64,000 nt of DNA. Source: Costus lasius (lineage: Eukaryota > Streptophyta > Magnoliopsida > Zingiberales > Costaceae). The position numbers and the translations under genes were made by a program. The notes below the pieces were generated by a model, which was not told the DNA's origin, did not search any database, and saw only the letters and a program-made list of their open reading frames with translations. The DNA lies in NCBI GenBank assembly GCA_027563935.2, contig CM050450.1, positions 25,593,439 to 25,657,438 on the forward strand, in the 5' to 3' direction. Positions 21,333 through 32,934 of the stretch are shown in pieces (position 1 is the first letter of the stretch; the number at the start of each line of letters is the position of its first letter).

Positions 21333-22749
21333 TGACACGTACCGCAAGTGCACGGTTATGTCGAAGTAATATAAAAGATATCGAATCCCATAGGGAACAA
21401 GGTTGAGTACCAGAAAATCCGAGTCCTAATTGCAAGGTGAAACGAAATTGGGTTTTGAAAGCAGAAATCGAAAACAAGTAATCAACGCTACGACGGTAGG
21501 GACTAAATACCAGTGAGAAATTAGGGCTTTGGTTTTCACCACGATGACTACTTTAATCGCACAAGGCAGATGTCGGTTATTTGGATTGTTGATTTTGCAC
21601 AAGGAATCTAACCATAAGGTACAAGGTGCCCTATCTCGAGTGTACACTCCGGTGTTCGACTTAGGACGACCTCCTACTCTCGTGGTGGATCGTTCTAAGA
21701 CGAACCCAATGAGTTCTATGAGCGAAGACCAAACACTCTCGTGTCGAGGTCTCGCAAGTTTTACTAAGGGAATCCACCCTTACGATCCTTCTCTCGATAT
21801 GAATCGTAATGGCTAACGCGTGAAAATACTCGGCCAAGGTAAAATCACGAAATAAACATGTCAAAGTAAAATATGCTCACAACGCAATCCAAACAACGTA
21901 ACAAAGATAAAGTTTGCAATTAAATTCGTCAACGGTTTTAAACCAAGCCCCGAAATAGGGTTTATGCTACAATCATCATTGTTACGCTCAAAAATCTCTC
22001 TTTTAACATAGGAAGATTACAAGAAAGAGTTTCTAAAGGATAGGAGAGGATAAACCGAAGTAAATCTCCAAGAATCGTGATGCTCCGAAGATCCAATCTC
22101 CGAAAATCACCTCGAACTCGTGTTGATGCCTTGTTCTTCCGCCCGCCGCCCTTCGTCGCGTGATTCCTTAATAATTAGGGTAAGAAAATTAGGGCTTTTA
22201 TATCCCATGCATTTGCTCTGAAAGAGCTTTCCATAGACACCTTACTTGCCGAATTTGGACTCCGAACGGGTGAGAAATCAAAGGAAAATCGAGTATAGGT
22301 TGGGTCCGTGCGCGAGCCTGGATCAGAATCACGGGTGAACCCCGCCGGGTTCACCTAGCTGTGATTCATTCTGTGAGTTCGGCTGAAAGAAGCGCGGTGA
22401 ACCTCACCGGGTTCACCTGGCTGTGATGTCCTCTAGACTGTTTTCGGCCTAAAGGAATTCTGGTGAATCCCGCATGGGGTTCACCTGGCCGTGATTCTCA
22501 GGCAAACTCCGAATGAGTTCAAATTTGACGGGCGGCTTCGTTTTCACACAAGAAATCGTCTCATGGCCTCAGAATCTTCAAAATATGTCGAAAAAAGGGT
22601 GTTTTTACCTGAAATTCCATAAAGTGCCAAAAAGTGAAGATTACGAAGATATGAAGGAAATAAGGCTATAATGAGTATAAAAGTGTTAAAATAAGCCTAG
22701 ATTTGACATGAAATACAACGGAAAAACACTACCAAAATGCAATGCATCA
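21333..22749 (-). repeat. D 5' LTR
   Basis: 1417 bp. It contains an array (22320-22500), TATA box ATATAAAAG (22195-22204, minus) and leader hairpins at 21670-21809, including AGACC-CAC-TCTC-GTG-GGTCT (21726-21752) and TTACGAT...ATCGTAA (21780-21809). Diverged from the 3' copy by scattered substitutions and one lost array unit. Confidence 0.9.
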
Positions 22750-23848
22750 ACAATACAAAACTTTCATAGTTGAGGTCGTGAATCCTTCACGGGCCATGAA
22801 TTTTTTTGTGTACACAACTTGTATTCACAGAAACTTTCATGGCCGTAGCCGTGAATAGTTTACGGGCCATGAGTTTTTCTATGTCTTTTAGTTTTTCACA
22901 TGATTTGACTTTGAATTGAGTCAAAATTGAACCAAACTTTTTGGAATTCTCCTTGAGGGGTTCTAAGCCGATTGAACTATAAAAGGAAGGATTTTTGGAG
23001 AGTTAAAGAGACTTTTTTGGATGAGAATAGAAGCAGGCGGCGACTAGAGTGAAATTTCGGCTAGTGATTACGCAAAGGAGAGGATTAAACACTTCAACTT
23101 CACTAGCCGAAATTGTTCTCGTAGTGTCTCTTTGCATTTTATTTGAGATTACATGTCGAATTCATCACAATATATGCTATTCACGATGAACATGTTCGCT
23201 TAAACTTATTTTCGGGATTAGGGATGTAGCCCACTAACGTTTATGGATTAAAATCTATATTTTCATCTTTGTACAGATATTTTATAGCATTGATTTGATT
23301 AGAAGTGTGTTTATTTATGTGATTTACTCTAGCCAAGTATGTTTACGTCTTAGACGTTGTGAGAAGGACTGAGAGGTGAATCGTAACGTCGGAACTATTC
23401 TTTTCAAACATACAAATCCAAACATGAGAGTAGTTTGGGTTTGTTTAAAGGATTTCAAGGTTTTTCACAGAGCTTAAAGGGCCTAGTTGCATTAGTTGTC
23501 ACGAGAGTAGGGAATTAGCATAGCCAGGTACCGGATTACACTTCAGGAGGAGTAATCTGTACCTTAGGAAAAATCTCTTTCAACACTATAGTTTTCTATT
23601 CAAGGATTTATTTTTATTGAATTCATAATTGTTTGTGTGGTGAAACCCCGAGTCCCGACCTTCTCAAAACTGATTTTGGCCCATAATGCTACTTTTGCTG
23701 CTTTTCGTACTTAAAGTTCACACGAAACCACAAATTAATCTGTTTAGATATAAATGAGTCATGTAATCGGTACTTGACCGCCAAATCCTCGTTGGGAACG
23801 ATAATCTTTTTGTTATTTTGATAAAATCGTGCACTTGTGATCGCATCA
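22750..23848 (+). repeat. C 5' LTR, second part
   Basis: Continues C's LTR after D. It has a short palindromic stretch (22775-22880), TATA box TATAAAAGG (22978-22986), and downstream leader hairpins: GACGTT...AACGTC (23353-23390), CCAAAC-AT-GAGA-GT-GTTTGG (23418-23438) and a CAC-GAGA-GT cap (23500-23508). It ends GCACTTGTGATCGCATCA. Confidence 0.82.
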
Positions 23849-23854
23849 AATTTT

Positions 23855-23872
23855 TGGTGCCATTACTGGGGA
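23855..23872 (+). other. C primer-binding site
   Basis: TGGTGCCATTACTGGGGA, three mismatches from the tRNA-Asp-type site of D; positioned just after the LTR. Confidence 0.8.
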
Positions 23873-24000
23873 TTAGGCCAGCCAATATCGATTTAATCGA
23901 TAAGTTTATAGACTAGACATTTTCTTTTGTTTTTAGAATTTACTTAGTTTGTTTATATAGTTATTTTCTGTTATTTTGTTTTATTTGATTAACACATTGT

Positions 24001-25526
24001 ATGCCCAGAGCCTTAAAGATAGCTACCTTATTTCCTAAAGATCCGGAGATTGAACACACCTTCTGCGTTCGAAGAAAGCTACAGTTTCAAACTCAAAAAG
24101 TTGCAAAGGAAGGTGTGATGGCGAACAATCAGTCATTAAGGGACTTTGTAGTACCTAATATTCAGGGTTTCAATTCCAGCATTGTTCGACCTAATATGGA
24201 GGCAAACAATTTTGAGTTCAAGCTAGCATTGATGGCCATGGTTTGGCAAAACCAGTTTGGGGGTTCTCCAACACAGATCCTAATCTTCATCTTGCTGTTT
24301 TCTTATAATATTGTGACACTGTTAAGGTAAATGGTGTGTCTTCTGATGTAATAAGACTAAGATTGTTTCCATTTTCTCTCAAGGATCGCGCACACGCTTG
24401 GTTATATTCTCTTCCCTCCTAATCGATTACTACGTGGGATGAGCTTTCACGCGCATTTTTGACCAAGTAGTTTCCACCAAGTAAGGCAGTGCAGCTGAGG
24501 AATGTGATTACTTGTTTTTAACAAAAAGAAGGAGAATCACTTTATGACGCTTGGGATCATTTCCAGGAGCTTTAGCGCATGTGTCCTCATCATGGGCCTG
24601 AGCGATGGGTCCTAATCCATATTTTCTATAATGGATTGGACTATAGCACAAAGCTTATGGTGGATGCTGCGGCTAGGGGAGCTATCATGAGCAAGAATGT
24701 TGAAGATGCAATGACTTTGCTTGAGGACATGGCCATGAATCATAATCATTGGTCCAATGAGAGAGGTACTACCTCAGCAGGTATTGGTAAGTATAGCAGT
24801 GATTCATTAACATCCTTTGTTGCAAAGGTTGATTCTTTATCACAAAAATTAGATTCTTTTACTTTCCCTTCAGTTATAGTTAACTCTATCTCTTGTGAGG
24901 TTTGTGGTGTTACAGGTCATGCTTCTACTGACTGTTAGCTTTTAGCCTCACTATAGGATGACTCTTGTCAGGAACATGTTAATGCTTTAGGCAATTACAA
25001 CCAATGGCAAGTGAACAACCCCTATTCGTCGACCTACAATCCAGGCTGGAGGAACCACCCAAATTTATCTTACAAGAATAATCAAAGGCAAGTTCCTCAG
25101 CAATTCAATCAATAGAACAATAGGCCGCCACCAAGTTTTTAGTGCAGGAAATTCAATCAGCCACAAAAGTCCAACCTGGAGTCCCTTTTGGAAGGTTTCA
25201 TTGTTACTCAGAAGAAGCACAATAAAGATGTCTTTGATGCTATTAAGCATCTAACATCTCATGTGGATACTTTGGCAACCCACAACAAGATGTTAGAGAG
25301 CCTAATAGCTCAACAAACAAGCATTTCCAATAGGCCTACAGGTAAACTTCCAGGGCAACCAGAGATGAACTCTAGGGAGCACTATAGCACAATAACCACA
25401 AGGAGTGGTAAGCAGTTGAATGAGCCCCAAATGCCTGACGAATGACCCTGTAGTTGGTGAAGAGAAGTCTAAGGAATCTCTACCTGACAAGGAGAAACCT
25501 GTGGAGCAGGAGAAGGAGGAAGTTTA
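24001..25526 (+). pseudogene. C: gag (degenerate, interrupted by E)
   Basis: ATG at 24001 opens with a conserved N-terminus (FPKDPEIEHTF, about 24030-24065) and an ANNFEFKLALMAMVWQNQFGGSP block; a frameshift follows near 24275. The core continues through LRLFPFSLKDRAHAWL and GESLYDAW with several stops, and the zinc knuckle C-x2-C-x4-H-x4-C is intact at 24895-24936, followed at once by TAG. The KMLESLIAQQ and REHYSTITTRSGKQL blocks precede the linker in which E is inserted at 25526. Many stops sit at glutamine positions of sister copies. Confidence 0.85.
25522..25526 (+). repeat. Target-site duplication of E, left copy (gttta)
   Basis: Identical to 34642-34646. Confidence 0.92.
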
Positions 25527-27225
25527 TGAAAGTCCCCTAGAACAAGGGGGGGGGGGGGGGGGGCGAAACCCTAATAGGAGGCGCAACAAAACCTCTAGCG
25601 GAATCTAGGGTTTCTAACAGGATCGCATAGCATGTAACATGTTCAACTTTCAATAAAAGGGATTCTTACCATTGCCATCGCTTAGATGGTGTCTTGGAAG
25701 GAAAGGCGCGAATGCTCCTTCTCCTAAGGTGACGCACACAATTGGTGTCGCCTACTCTTCTCTTGGTGCTCCTTGTGCTAGCAAGGTTCCAAGAAGTCGT
25801 TGTCGAATGGAAGGGAAAGATCACCTTGCTTGGCCGAACACTTCCTCTTTTTCGTCTACACTTCTCCACACGAGAGTGCAAGTGCCGAATACTCAAGTTG
25901 GTGATGAGAGAGGAGGAGAAGCGAGAGAGTAGAGCGCCTTAGGCGTGAACGTGAGTAATGGTCACGTATGTGATCATGCTTTCTAAAAATAGAAAGCCAC
26001 TTACTCACATGCGATCATGGGTTTACCCCTATCGCAAACTCCTCTCAATTTGAACCACACGCTCACTCAATGAGCTGGTTCAATTTGGTTTGGTTTAATA
26101 ACCAAATAAACCAAGCAATCAGTCCAGACCACAATAAACCCTAAGGCTCTTGATCTGACCGTCGATCTCTTGATGCTGCTGATCTCACTGATCTAGCATC
26201 CATTCTCTCGATCGAAGCTTACCGATCTCAAGCCCTAATCAATCAAACATGATCAGACCAGATCTTACTTACAATCAGAGATTAAATCCCTTTAAACTGA
26301 ACCTGAATAATTCAGTCCACACGATTTGACTTAAGTAAGCCATATCATCAAATTGTGCGACCCTGAGGGTTTCCTTTAAATGTCGGTAACGATAACTCAC
26401 GTTATCACGATCAGTGAGGGGTATCTAGCAACACATCACTGTCTCCCGATATAAAGAAAAGAGTCTTCCAAGACTACACCCAAACCACAGCACAAGTGTG
26501 AATCCAACTCACAAGGCATGCATGTTTCCTTTGCCACTGGATGTTCTTATTGGACAAGCGTGTCAAGCTTGTAACTCCAATATGATGAGCATGATTAGAT
26601 CAGATGCACATAGTCACCTGGGTATGGCCATACACTATTCTCAATCATCTCATCCAGGGGGCCCCTTAAGAACATCACACTCCTTAAACAAGGAGACGGC
26701 AATCCTTTGTCTATCACTAGTGCCCTAACCTGACTCAAGCTCACCATCCAAGATAGTCTATAATCATTATGTTTCAAATGATATTGAACTACCTCAAAAC
26801 AATGACAATCATCATTTAGAAACACAAGTGATCTCAAGTCAGAGGAAATGTGCCACTTGTCGCATTCAAGGATTATTCACATTGTGACAAGCAATTGAAT
26901 AACCTAGTAGGGTATGTCCAGTACATCCAATGTACCCATGAGTCTACATCTTATTCCATGCTCGAAGCATCCTATAAGATTAGAACACATATTAGTCTCA
27001 ATCATATCAAGGCTGTCTCATGTTCACCAAGATATCTCGACTAAGGACTTTATAGCATGTCAGCCCAGCTGAACAGCTTTGAGACATTATTCAGAAGTAC
27101 AATTATTGCAGCAGACAATGTAACAAACTGAATAATAACCATGCCTTTATAAACATAAGAGTTTATACATGATACTGATACAATCCCAAGGCCTCAAACA
27201 TTAGCCTTAAGGGCATACCCCAACA
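25527..27225 (-). repeat. E 3' LTR
   Basis: 1699 bp, with a G-run at 25546-25563. Short open frames inside it recur in the other LTR and are not genes. Confidence 0.97.
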
Positions 27226-27243
27226 ATCTCCCACTTGCACTTA
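27226..27243 (-). other. E polypurine tract
   Basis: The minus strand reads GCAAGTGGGAGATT directly before the 3' LTR, the primer for plus-strand synthesis. Confidence 0.85.
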
Positions 27244-27245
27244 AT

Positions 27246-29318
27246 CTAATGGTTGAGAAATCTCAAACCCATATTATTACAGTGCTTCTCATGCTTCTGC
27301 TGCGCCAGAGGCTTAGTAAGCGGGTCTGCCAGATTGTCATCTGTATGTACCTTGCAGACTTTGATCTCGCCACGATCAATGATCTCCCTGATCAAATGAA
27401 ACCGTCTCTGTATGTGCTTGGACTTCTGGTGCGACCGTGGTTCCTTTGCTTGTGCGATTGCTCCAGTGTTATCACAGAAGATAACCAAAGGATCTGCACT
27501 CGAAGGAACAACACCAAGTTCTTTCACGAACTTACGAATCCACACTGCCTCCTTGGATGCTTCCGAGGCTGCAACATACTCGGCTTCTGTTGTGGAATCA
27601 GCAACAGTTGACTGTTTGAAACTCTTCCACACCACCGCTCCTCCATTCAAGCTAAAAACATAGCCTGATTGCGATCGGAAATCATCCTGGTCAGACTGGA
27701 ACGAAGCGTCAGTATATCCTTCAATACTGAGTTCTTCCTGACCACCATATATCAAGAACATATCTTTGGTCCTCCGCAGATATTTTAAAATGTTCTTGAC
27801 TGCAATCCAGTGTGCCTGACCTGGATTACTTTGGAACCAACTGGTCACGCTTAACCCGTAAGCGACGTCTGGGCGAGTACACAACATCGCATACATAATG
27901 GACCCAATAGCCGAAGCATAAGGCGTATTGTCCATTTCATCTTTCTCAGTCTGTGTTTGTGGACACTGACTCTTCGAAAGATTCAGACCATGTCTGACTG
28001 GAAGATATCCTCTTTTAGAATTCTCTAAATGAAATCTTTCCAGGACTTTATCGATGTAAGTACTCTGGCACAGCCCGAGAAGTCTCTTAGATCTATCCCT
28101 GTAGATCTTCACACCTAATACATAGGCTGCTTCTCCTAGATCTTTCATCTGAAAACACTTCCTTAACCATGCCTTAACCGCATGCATTTCAGGAATATCG
28201 TTTCCAATGATCAAGATATCATCGACGTAGAGGACTAAGAAAGTAATCACGCTCCCACTAAACCTCTTATATACACACGGGTCATCCTCGTTCTTGATGA
28301 AACCAAACTCACTGATTGATTCATCAAAACGAATATTCCAGCTTCTAGATGCTTGTTTAAGTCCATAAATGGACTTCTTTAACTTGCATATTTTATGACG
28401 ATCTGATGGATTAGTGAAACCTTCTGGTTGTGTCATATACACATCCTCGTCCAGATTTCCATTAAGGAAAGCTGTTTTCACATCCATTTGCCAAATCTCA
28501 TAATCATAATATGCAGCTATCGCGAAAAGAATCCGAATAGACTTAAACATGGCTACAGGTGAGAAAGTTTCATCATAATCTATCCCGTAGATTTGTTTGA
28601 AACCTTTCGCAACTAGCCTGCCTTTATAGGTAACCACGTTACCATCCATGTCAATCTTCTTCTTGAAGATCCATTTACAGCCTATAGGGATAACTCCCGG
28701 AGGCGGATCAACCAAATCCCAGACTTGGTTATCTGACATGGAGTCCATCTCGGCGCGCATAGCTTCAAGCCATCTCGCTGACTCCGGTCCACTGACCGCA
28801 TCCGCATAAGTGAGGGGTTCATCATTATCAATGATGTAGACTCCGTCATAGCGCTCAGGCTGTCGACGGATCCTTCCCGATCTTCGCGGTTCCCGTGATA
28901 TCTGAGCCTCAGGTTGTTCAATAACCTGATCCACCGGCTCAGGCTCATCCAACTGTGCTTGACTACTTTGTCCTTCCTCTGGATTCTCATCCAGCTTTAT
29001 TTCTCTCCCACTGGCCTCTTGCAGAAGAAACTCCTTCTCAAGAAATATGGCCGTCCGAGCAACAAATACTTTGTTCTCTTTGGGATCGTAGAAATAATAA
29101 CCCTTAGTTTCCTTAGGGTAACCGACAAAGATACATTTTTCAGATCTGCTCTCTAGTTTCCCAGAGGCGAGCTTTTTGACATAAGCCTCGCAGCCCCAGA
29201 TCCTGATAAATGTCAAGCTCGGCTGTTTCCCATACCATAACTTATATGGCGTCTTAGAAACTGCCTTGGATGGCACTCGGTTTAGTACCTTTGCAGCTGT
29301 CTCCAGTGCAAATCCCAA
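27246..29318 (-). CDS. E: copia reverse transcriptase and RNase H (pol C-terminal part)
   Basis: A 690-codon open frame. It starts in the end of integrase (KTPYKLWYGKQP, FVGYPKETKGYYFYDP), passes a linker with RRSGRIRRQPERY, then RT: ALWxx-type block SARWLEAMRAEMDSM, KTAFLNGNLDEDVYM, and the catalytic box YVDD in LYVDDILIIG. RNase H follows with GYTDASFQSD, AEYVAASEASKEAVW and DNLADPLTKPL at the end. It converts element RNA to DNA inside virus-like particles and looks catalytically complete, but it is separated from integrase by a one-base frameshift near 29300, so it is not expressed as part of one polyprotein from this copy. Confidence 0.95.
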   Translation of the reverse strand: MGFALETAAKVLNRVPSKAVSKTPYKLWYGKQPSLTFIRIWGCEAYVKKLASGKLESRSEKCIFVGYPKETKGYYFYDPKENKVFVARTAIFLEKEFLLQEASGREIKLDENPEEGQSSQAQLDEPEPVDQVIEQPEAQISREPRRSGRIRRQPERYDGVYIIDNDEPLTYADAVSGPESARWLEAMRAEMDSMSDNQVWDLVDPPPGVIPIGCKWIFKKKIDMDGNVVTYKGRLVAKGFKQIYGIDYDETFSPVAMFKSIRILFAIAAYYDYEIWQMDVKTAFLNGNLDEDVYMTQPEGFTNPSDRHKICKLKKSIYGLKQASRSWNIRFDESISEFGFIKNEDDPCVYKRFSGSVITFLVLYVDDILIIGNDIPEMHAVKAWLRKCFQMKDLGEAAYVLGVKIYRDRSKRLLGLCQSTYIDKVLERFHLENSKRGYLPVRHGLNLSKSQCPQTQTEKDEMDNTPYASAIGSIMYAMLCTRPDVAYGLSVTSWFQSNPGQAHWIAVKNILKYLRRTKDMFLIYGGQEELSIEGYTDASFQSDQDDFRSQSGYVFSLNGGAVVWKSFKQSTVADSTTEAEYVAASEASKEAVWIRKFVKELGVVPSSADPLVIFCDNTGAIAQAKEPRSHQKSKHIQRRFHLIREIIDRGEIKVCKVHTDDNLADPLTKPLAQQKHEKHCNNMGLRFLNH

Positions 29319-30174
29319 AAGGAATATGGAAGAGTAGCCTGACTCATCATAGAACGAACCATATCAAGTAACGTTCTATTTCTCCTCTCGGACACACCAT
29401 TCCATTGCGGTGTTCCTGGCGGAGTGAGCTGTGAGATAATCCCACACTCCTTCAGATAGTCAGTAAACGCATGACTTAGGTATTCTCCACCTCGATCAGA
29501 ACGAAGTGCCTTGATATTTCGGCCTAGCTGATTCTGTACTTCATTCTTGAACTCTTTGAACTTGTCAAAAGATTCACTTTTATGTCTCATTAAATAGACA
29601 TACCCATATCTACTGAAATCATCAGTAAAGGTAATGAAGTACTGATAGCCACCTCTGGCATGTTTACTAAATGGCCCACACACATCACTGTGTATAAGGT
29701 CAAGTAAACCTGAAGCCCTTTGACCTTTGTTAGGAAAAGGTGACTTCGTCATTTTACCCATTAAACAAGCCTTGCATGTATCAATCTCCTCACAGGAGAA
29801 TGATCCCAGCAGTCCATGATCATGCAACCGCTTAATGCGTTTCTTGTTAATATGGCCTAAACGACTATGCCATAGCAAGGTGCTGTCATCAGCATACTTG
29901 GCTTTCTTAATATCAATATTTTGTATAGAACATTCCATGTCCAACATGAATAACCCATTGTTAATTGAACCAGTTGCATATCAAAAGATAAAACACACTT
30001 TGAAATATTGCATTCAAAGGAAAATCCCTTCCTGACAAGAGCAGGAATAGAGATAATATTCTTAGTAATGCTGGGAACAAAGTAACAACTGTTTAGTTCT
30101 AATACAAGCCTAGATGGCAAAGAGATGAAATAGTCTCCTACAGCAACAGCAGCAACCCGTGCCCCGTTTCCAAC
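29282..30174 (-). pseudogene. E: copia pre-integrase and integrase (two frameshifts)
   Basis: The frame continues protease (VGNGARVAA...) and the pre-integrase segment to about 29975, where a one-base shift moves to the frame of 29947-29282. The zinc-binding HHCC motif (HSRLGH, CKACLMGK), and the catalytic residues D (LIHSDVCGPF), D (RSDRGGEYLS) and E (NGVSERRNRTLL) are all present. The last codons at 29318-29282 run out of frame, where one G appears missing in a TTTTGGG context relative to the expected W-G-F. Confidence 0.88.
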
Positions 30175-31119
30175 TCATAGGTCCACCTCATGCTGTCCCA
30201 CCTGTCTTCTTCTCTTGAGTTCCTGTACATTTGAACAAATGTGAACTCCACATGCAGTGTCCAACACCCATGATATAGAAGAAGATGAAACCATGACTTC
30301 CGTCACGTATATACCTGAGCCAGAAGCGATGCTTCCCCTCTTATCTCCTTGGAGCGCTTTACAGTCCTTTTTCCAGTGACCCAACTGGCCACAGTGGAAA
30401 CATCTGTATTCCTTTGACCGCTTGACTTTTTGCTTCAGAGCCTTGCTGTAACTCTTGACAGGGGTCTTGCCCTTCTTCCCCTTCTTCTTGTTCCTTGAAG
30501 GAACCATTAAGACAGAGGTTGAAGGCTTTCCCTTCAGAGTTTCCTCAGTAGTCAAGAGCATATTCAGCAGCTCTGCCGGAGTACAATCGATTTTGTTCAT
30601 ATTAAAGTTAATGATGAACGCATCGAAAGAGGGCGGGAGAGACTGCAGAATAATGTCTACGGTAAGCTCCTGGTTGATGGTATGCCCCAGTTTCTCTAGA
30701 GCCTCCTTGTGCCCAATCATCTTGAGCACGTGAGCTCCCACTGGGCTCCCTTCAGCCAGTTTGCTCTGAAAGAATAGCTTTGTCAGATTATAGCGTTCTG
30801 TCCTCGCCTGTGCTGCATACAGCATCTTGAGGTTTGCTATCATGTCTATAGCAGACATATCCTCATGCTGACGCTGCAGCGGTGGCGTCATAGACGCTAG
30901 CATCAGGCAAGCAACATCAATGCTATCATTGACGTGCTTTTCATAAGCTTCCCGAACCGCCCTTGCGGCGTTCGGAGCGGGCTGAGGCGGTATAGCCGTC
31001 TCGAGGACATACAGTTTCCTCTCTGCCTTAAGAACAATCTTAAGGTGTCCGAACCAGTCTGAGAAGTTTGGCCCAGCAAACTTCTCCCTTTCCAGTAGGG
31101 ATCGCACATTGAAGCTCAT
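30175..31119 (-). CDS. E: copia Gag and start of protease, ending at a premature TGA
   Basis: 314 codons from ATG at 31119. The UBN2-like Gag core has EKFAGPNFSDWFGHLKIVL at the start; a CCHC knuckle (C-F-H-C-G-Q-L-G-H-W-K-K-D-C) follows a lysine-rich stretch, then the protease active site region WVLDTACGVHIC. The catalytic triad reads D-T-A instead of D-T/S-G; this may be inactivating or a lineage variant. The TGA at 30175-30177 replaces an expected arginine (CGA to TGA, a CpG-type change) and the same frame continues after it. Confidence 0.9.
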   Translation of the reverse strand: MSFNVRSLLEREKFAGPNFSDWFGHLKIVLKAERKLYVLETAIPPQPAPNAARAVREAYEKHVNDSIDVACLMLASMTPPLQRQHEDMSAIDMIANLKMLYAAQARTERYNLTKLFFQSKLAEGSPVGAHVLKMIGHKEALEKLGHTINQELTVDIILQSLPPSFDAFIINFNMNKIDCTPAELLNMLLTTEETLKGKPSTSVLMVPSRNKKKGKKGKTPVKSYSKALKQKVKRSKEYRCFHCGQLGHWKKDCKALQGDKRGSIASGSGIYVTEVMVSSSSISWVLDTACGVHICSNVQELKRRRQVGQHEVDL

Positions 31120-31429
31120 GGTGTTCGTTGCTGCAGGTATCTACAACAATGCAAGAACAGCAAGGTCAGTATCAATGTAAAGAATCAATTCAGGACTTAA
31201 GAATGATTCTTTTTCTCACTATTTTATCTGGCTGAAAAATCCAGCAAAACAGCCCGAAAGAGTAGAACTCTTTTAGTGAGATGGGATCCAGATTTCATAC
31301 TTGGTCTCCGCGTCCCGCTCAGGCGAGATAAGATGCACAGAGAGTACAAGCACTAATCTCTGGTAGGCTGTCCCAGCCAATCGCCAACCCGTGCGATTCC
31401 CCTTCATCTGGGCAATCCAGCAGACTGTG

Positions 31430-31442
31430 CCAACTGAGTTGG
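31430..31442 (-). repeat. E leader palindrome 1
   Basis: CCAACT-G-AGTTGG on the plus strand, followed by TACAACAC. Confidence 0.6.
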
Positions 31443-31638
31443 TACAACACAATCTCTGACCCCACAGATGGCTGCCTCCATGCGCTACCATATGCGCCAC
31501 ATATGTAGCCTACATGGTCAAGCTGACCCGACCTACTCCCTGGACCACCACGTGCTATGCTGAGCAACGAGAAGCGATAAATCCCTTCTCTGTAACACGC
31601 AGGTGTAATCCCGCACCGTCTGAAGATAGATGGACGTG

Positions 31639-31651
31639 CCCACTGAGTGGG
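31639..31651 (-). repeat. E leader palindrome 2
   Basis: CCCACT-G-AGTGGG in the same context; A-T pair of copy 1 is replaced by C-G. Confidence 0.6.
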
Positions 31652-32921
31652 TACAACACGGCTCCAACGATAATCAGAACAGTGAGGTTTCGCGTCAGAA
31701 GGCTTACGAGCTTGATATTAAGCGTTGGATTTTAACGGTCTTTTATCTTCTTCACTATCATGCAATTCCTATGGTGATAGCAGAAGATAAATAAATCATG
31801 CTGTTCTACTTATTTAAACAATAAAAGAAAGCATGGATCTTATGTGGTAAAAGCCCATAGCCTAAGTAAGACCTTAATTAACTTAAGTCTTCACTTGCTT
31901 TTCTTCATGGGTCTTTTGCTGCTCATCTGGCCCAACCCAGGGCCCAAGCGCCATCTGCAGCTCAGGTGCGCCTACCAGGGAAAATGCGCCTGGTCCCAGA
32001 GTCGAACCCTGGACCTCCCTCCTGGTCAAGCCTCTGCTGCAAGCGCCTCTGCCAAATGTGCTCTGTGCTCTTGTCTGATTAATTTACAAATTAATCTATC
32101 TAGACAGGATTGACACGCAGGTCAATTACACTTTATAAATTAAATACAATGTGATACGCAGATCACAATAATTAATTTACAACTTTAAATTCCAGGCACG
32201 CAGGCCCCAGCACAGCACACATTTAACATGGGCAGCCCACATAAGAATAAATAAACAAACATAGGCATCAATCAACATGTGATCCAATCATGAAAATTAA
32301 ATTTTGAAAACCCCATAGGCATCAATTTTAATTTCCTTATTTGCCCTACAACCTTACAACGGTCCATTACTAGGGATCCACTCATCCAACCTAGTCAGAT
32401 CCACTGCCCTTGCATGCACCAAGTCCTAACTGACTTGAGTCGACCAAAAGGTCAACCATGCATCCGCCAGGGCCGAACAACCCTCATGAGATCTGGCAAG
32501 CGGGTGTGACCCCGGGCCTAACTCATGTGTGTTCGCTAGTCGTCTCAATCAGACATCGCTACACGCCTGTCTGCAGTCGACGTATAGCCACCAGGTGCTA
32601 TCGCACAGGTGCTATCTGGTCAACCCATCAAGGCTGTCAGATGGTCTGATCAGACTGTCTGGATCTAACCTAGGGGATGACTTCAACCCTAATAACCCGT
32701 CTAAGGGTTTAATGCAGGGCCTTAGATCTATAATGAGTCGCGCAAGTATAAGAAGTTTCGAGAAAACATACATATGCGCCAACAAGAAAACATGCGCCTA
32801 GGAGAAATAAAAACATCTCTAACCAGCATGTAACATTCGCCTATCACAACTAGCGCATGTAACATATAGATCATTGCATAGGATCACATAGAAAGCAAAC
32901 ATATTAGCATGCAATAACTGC

Positions 32922-32932
32922 CTCTGATACCA
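32922..32932 (-). other. E primer-binding site
   Basis: The minus strand reads TGGTATCAGAG, initiator-Met tRNA type, two bases from the 5' LTR. Confidence 0.93.
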
Positions 32933-32934
32933 AT

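Larger units (their letters stand above)
31120..32921 (-). other. E: 1.8-kb untranslated leader between primer site and gag
   Basis: No convincing ORF. It holds two 13-base odd palindromes within near-identical 24-base contexts (31430-31442 and 31639-31651) that differ by a compensatory pair. The length is unusual for copia, whose gag normally starts soon after the primer site. Confidence 0.7.

Noticed and set aside
25666..26837. Several short open frames repeated at 33082-34253
   Set aside because: They lie in the two LTRs of copia element E and match none of its proteins; being in both LTRs explains their duplication.
30175..30177. Regulated stop codon between gag-protease and integrase in E
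   Set aside because: The TGA falls inside protease, replaces an expected arginine by a CpG transition, and lacks an evident readthrough context; simple mutation is more likely.
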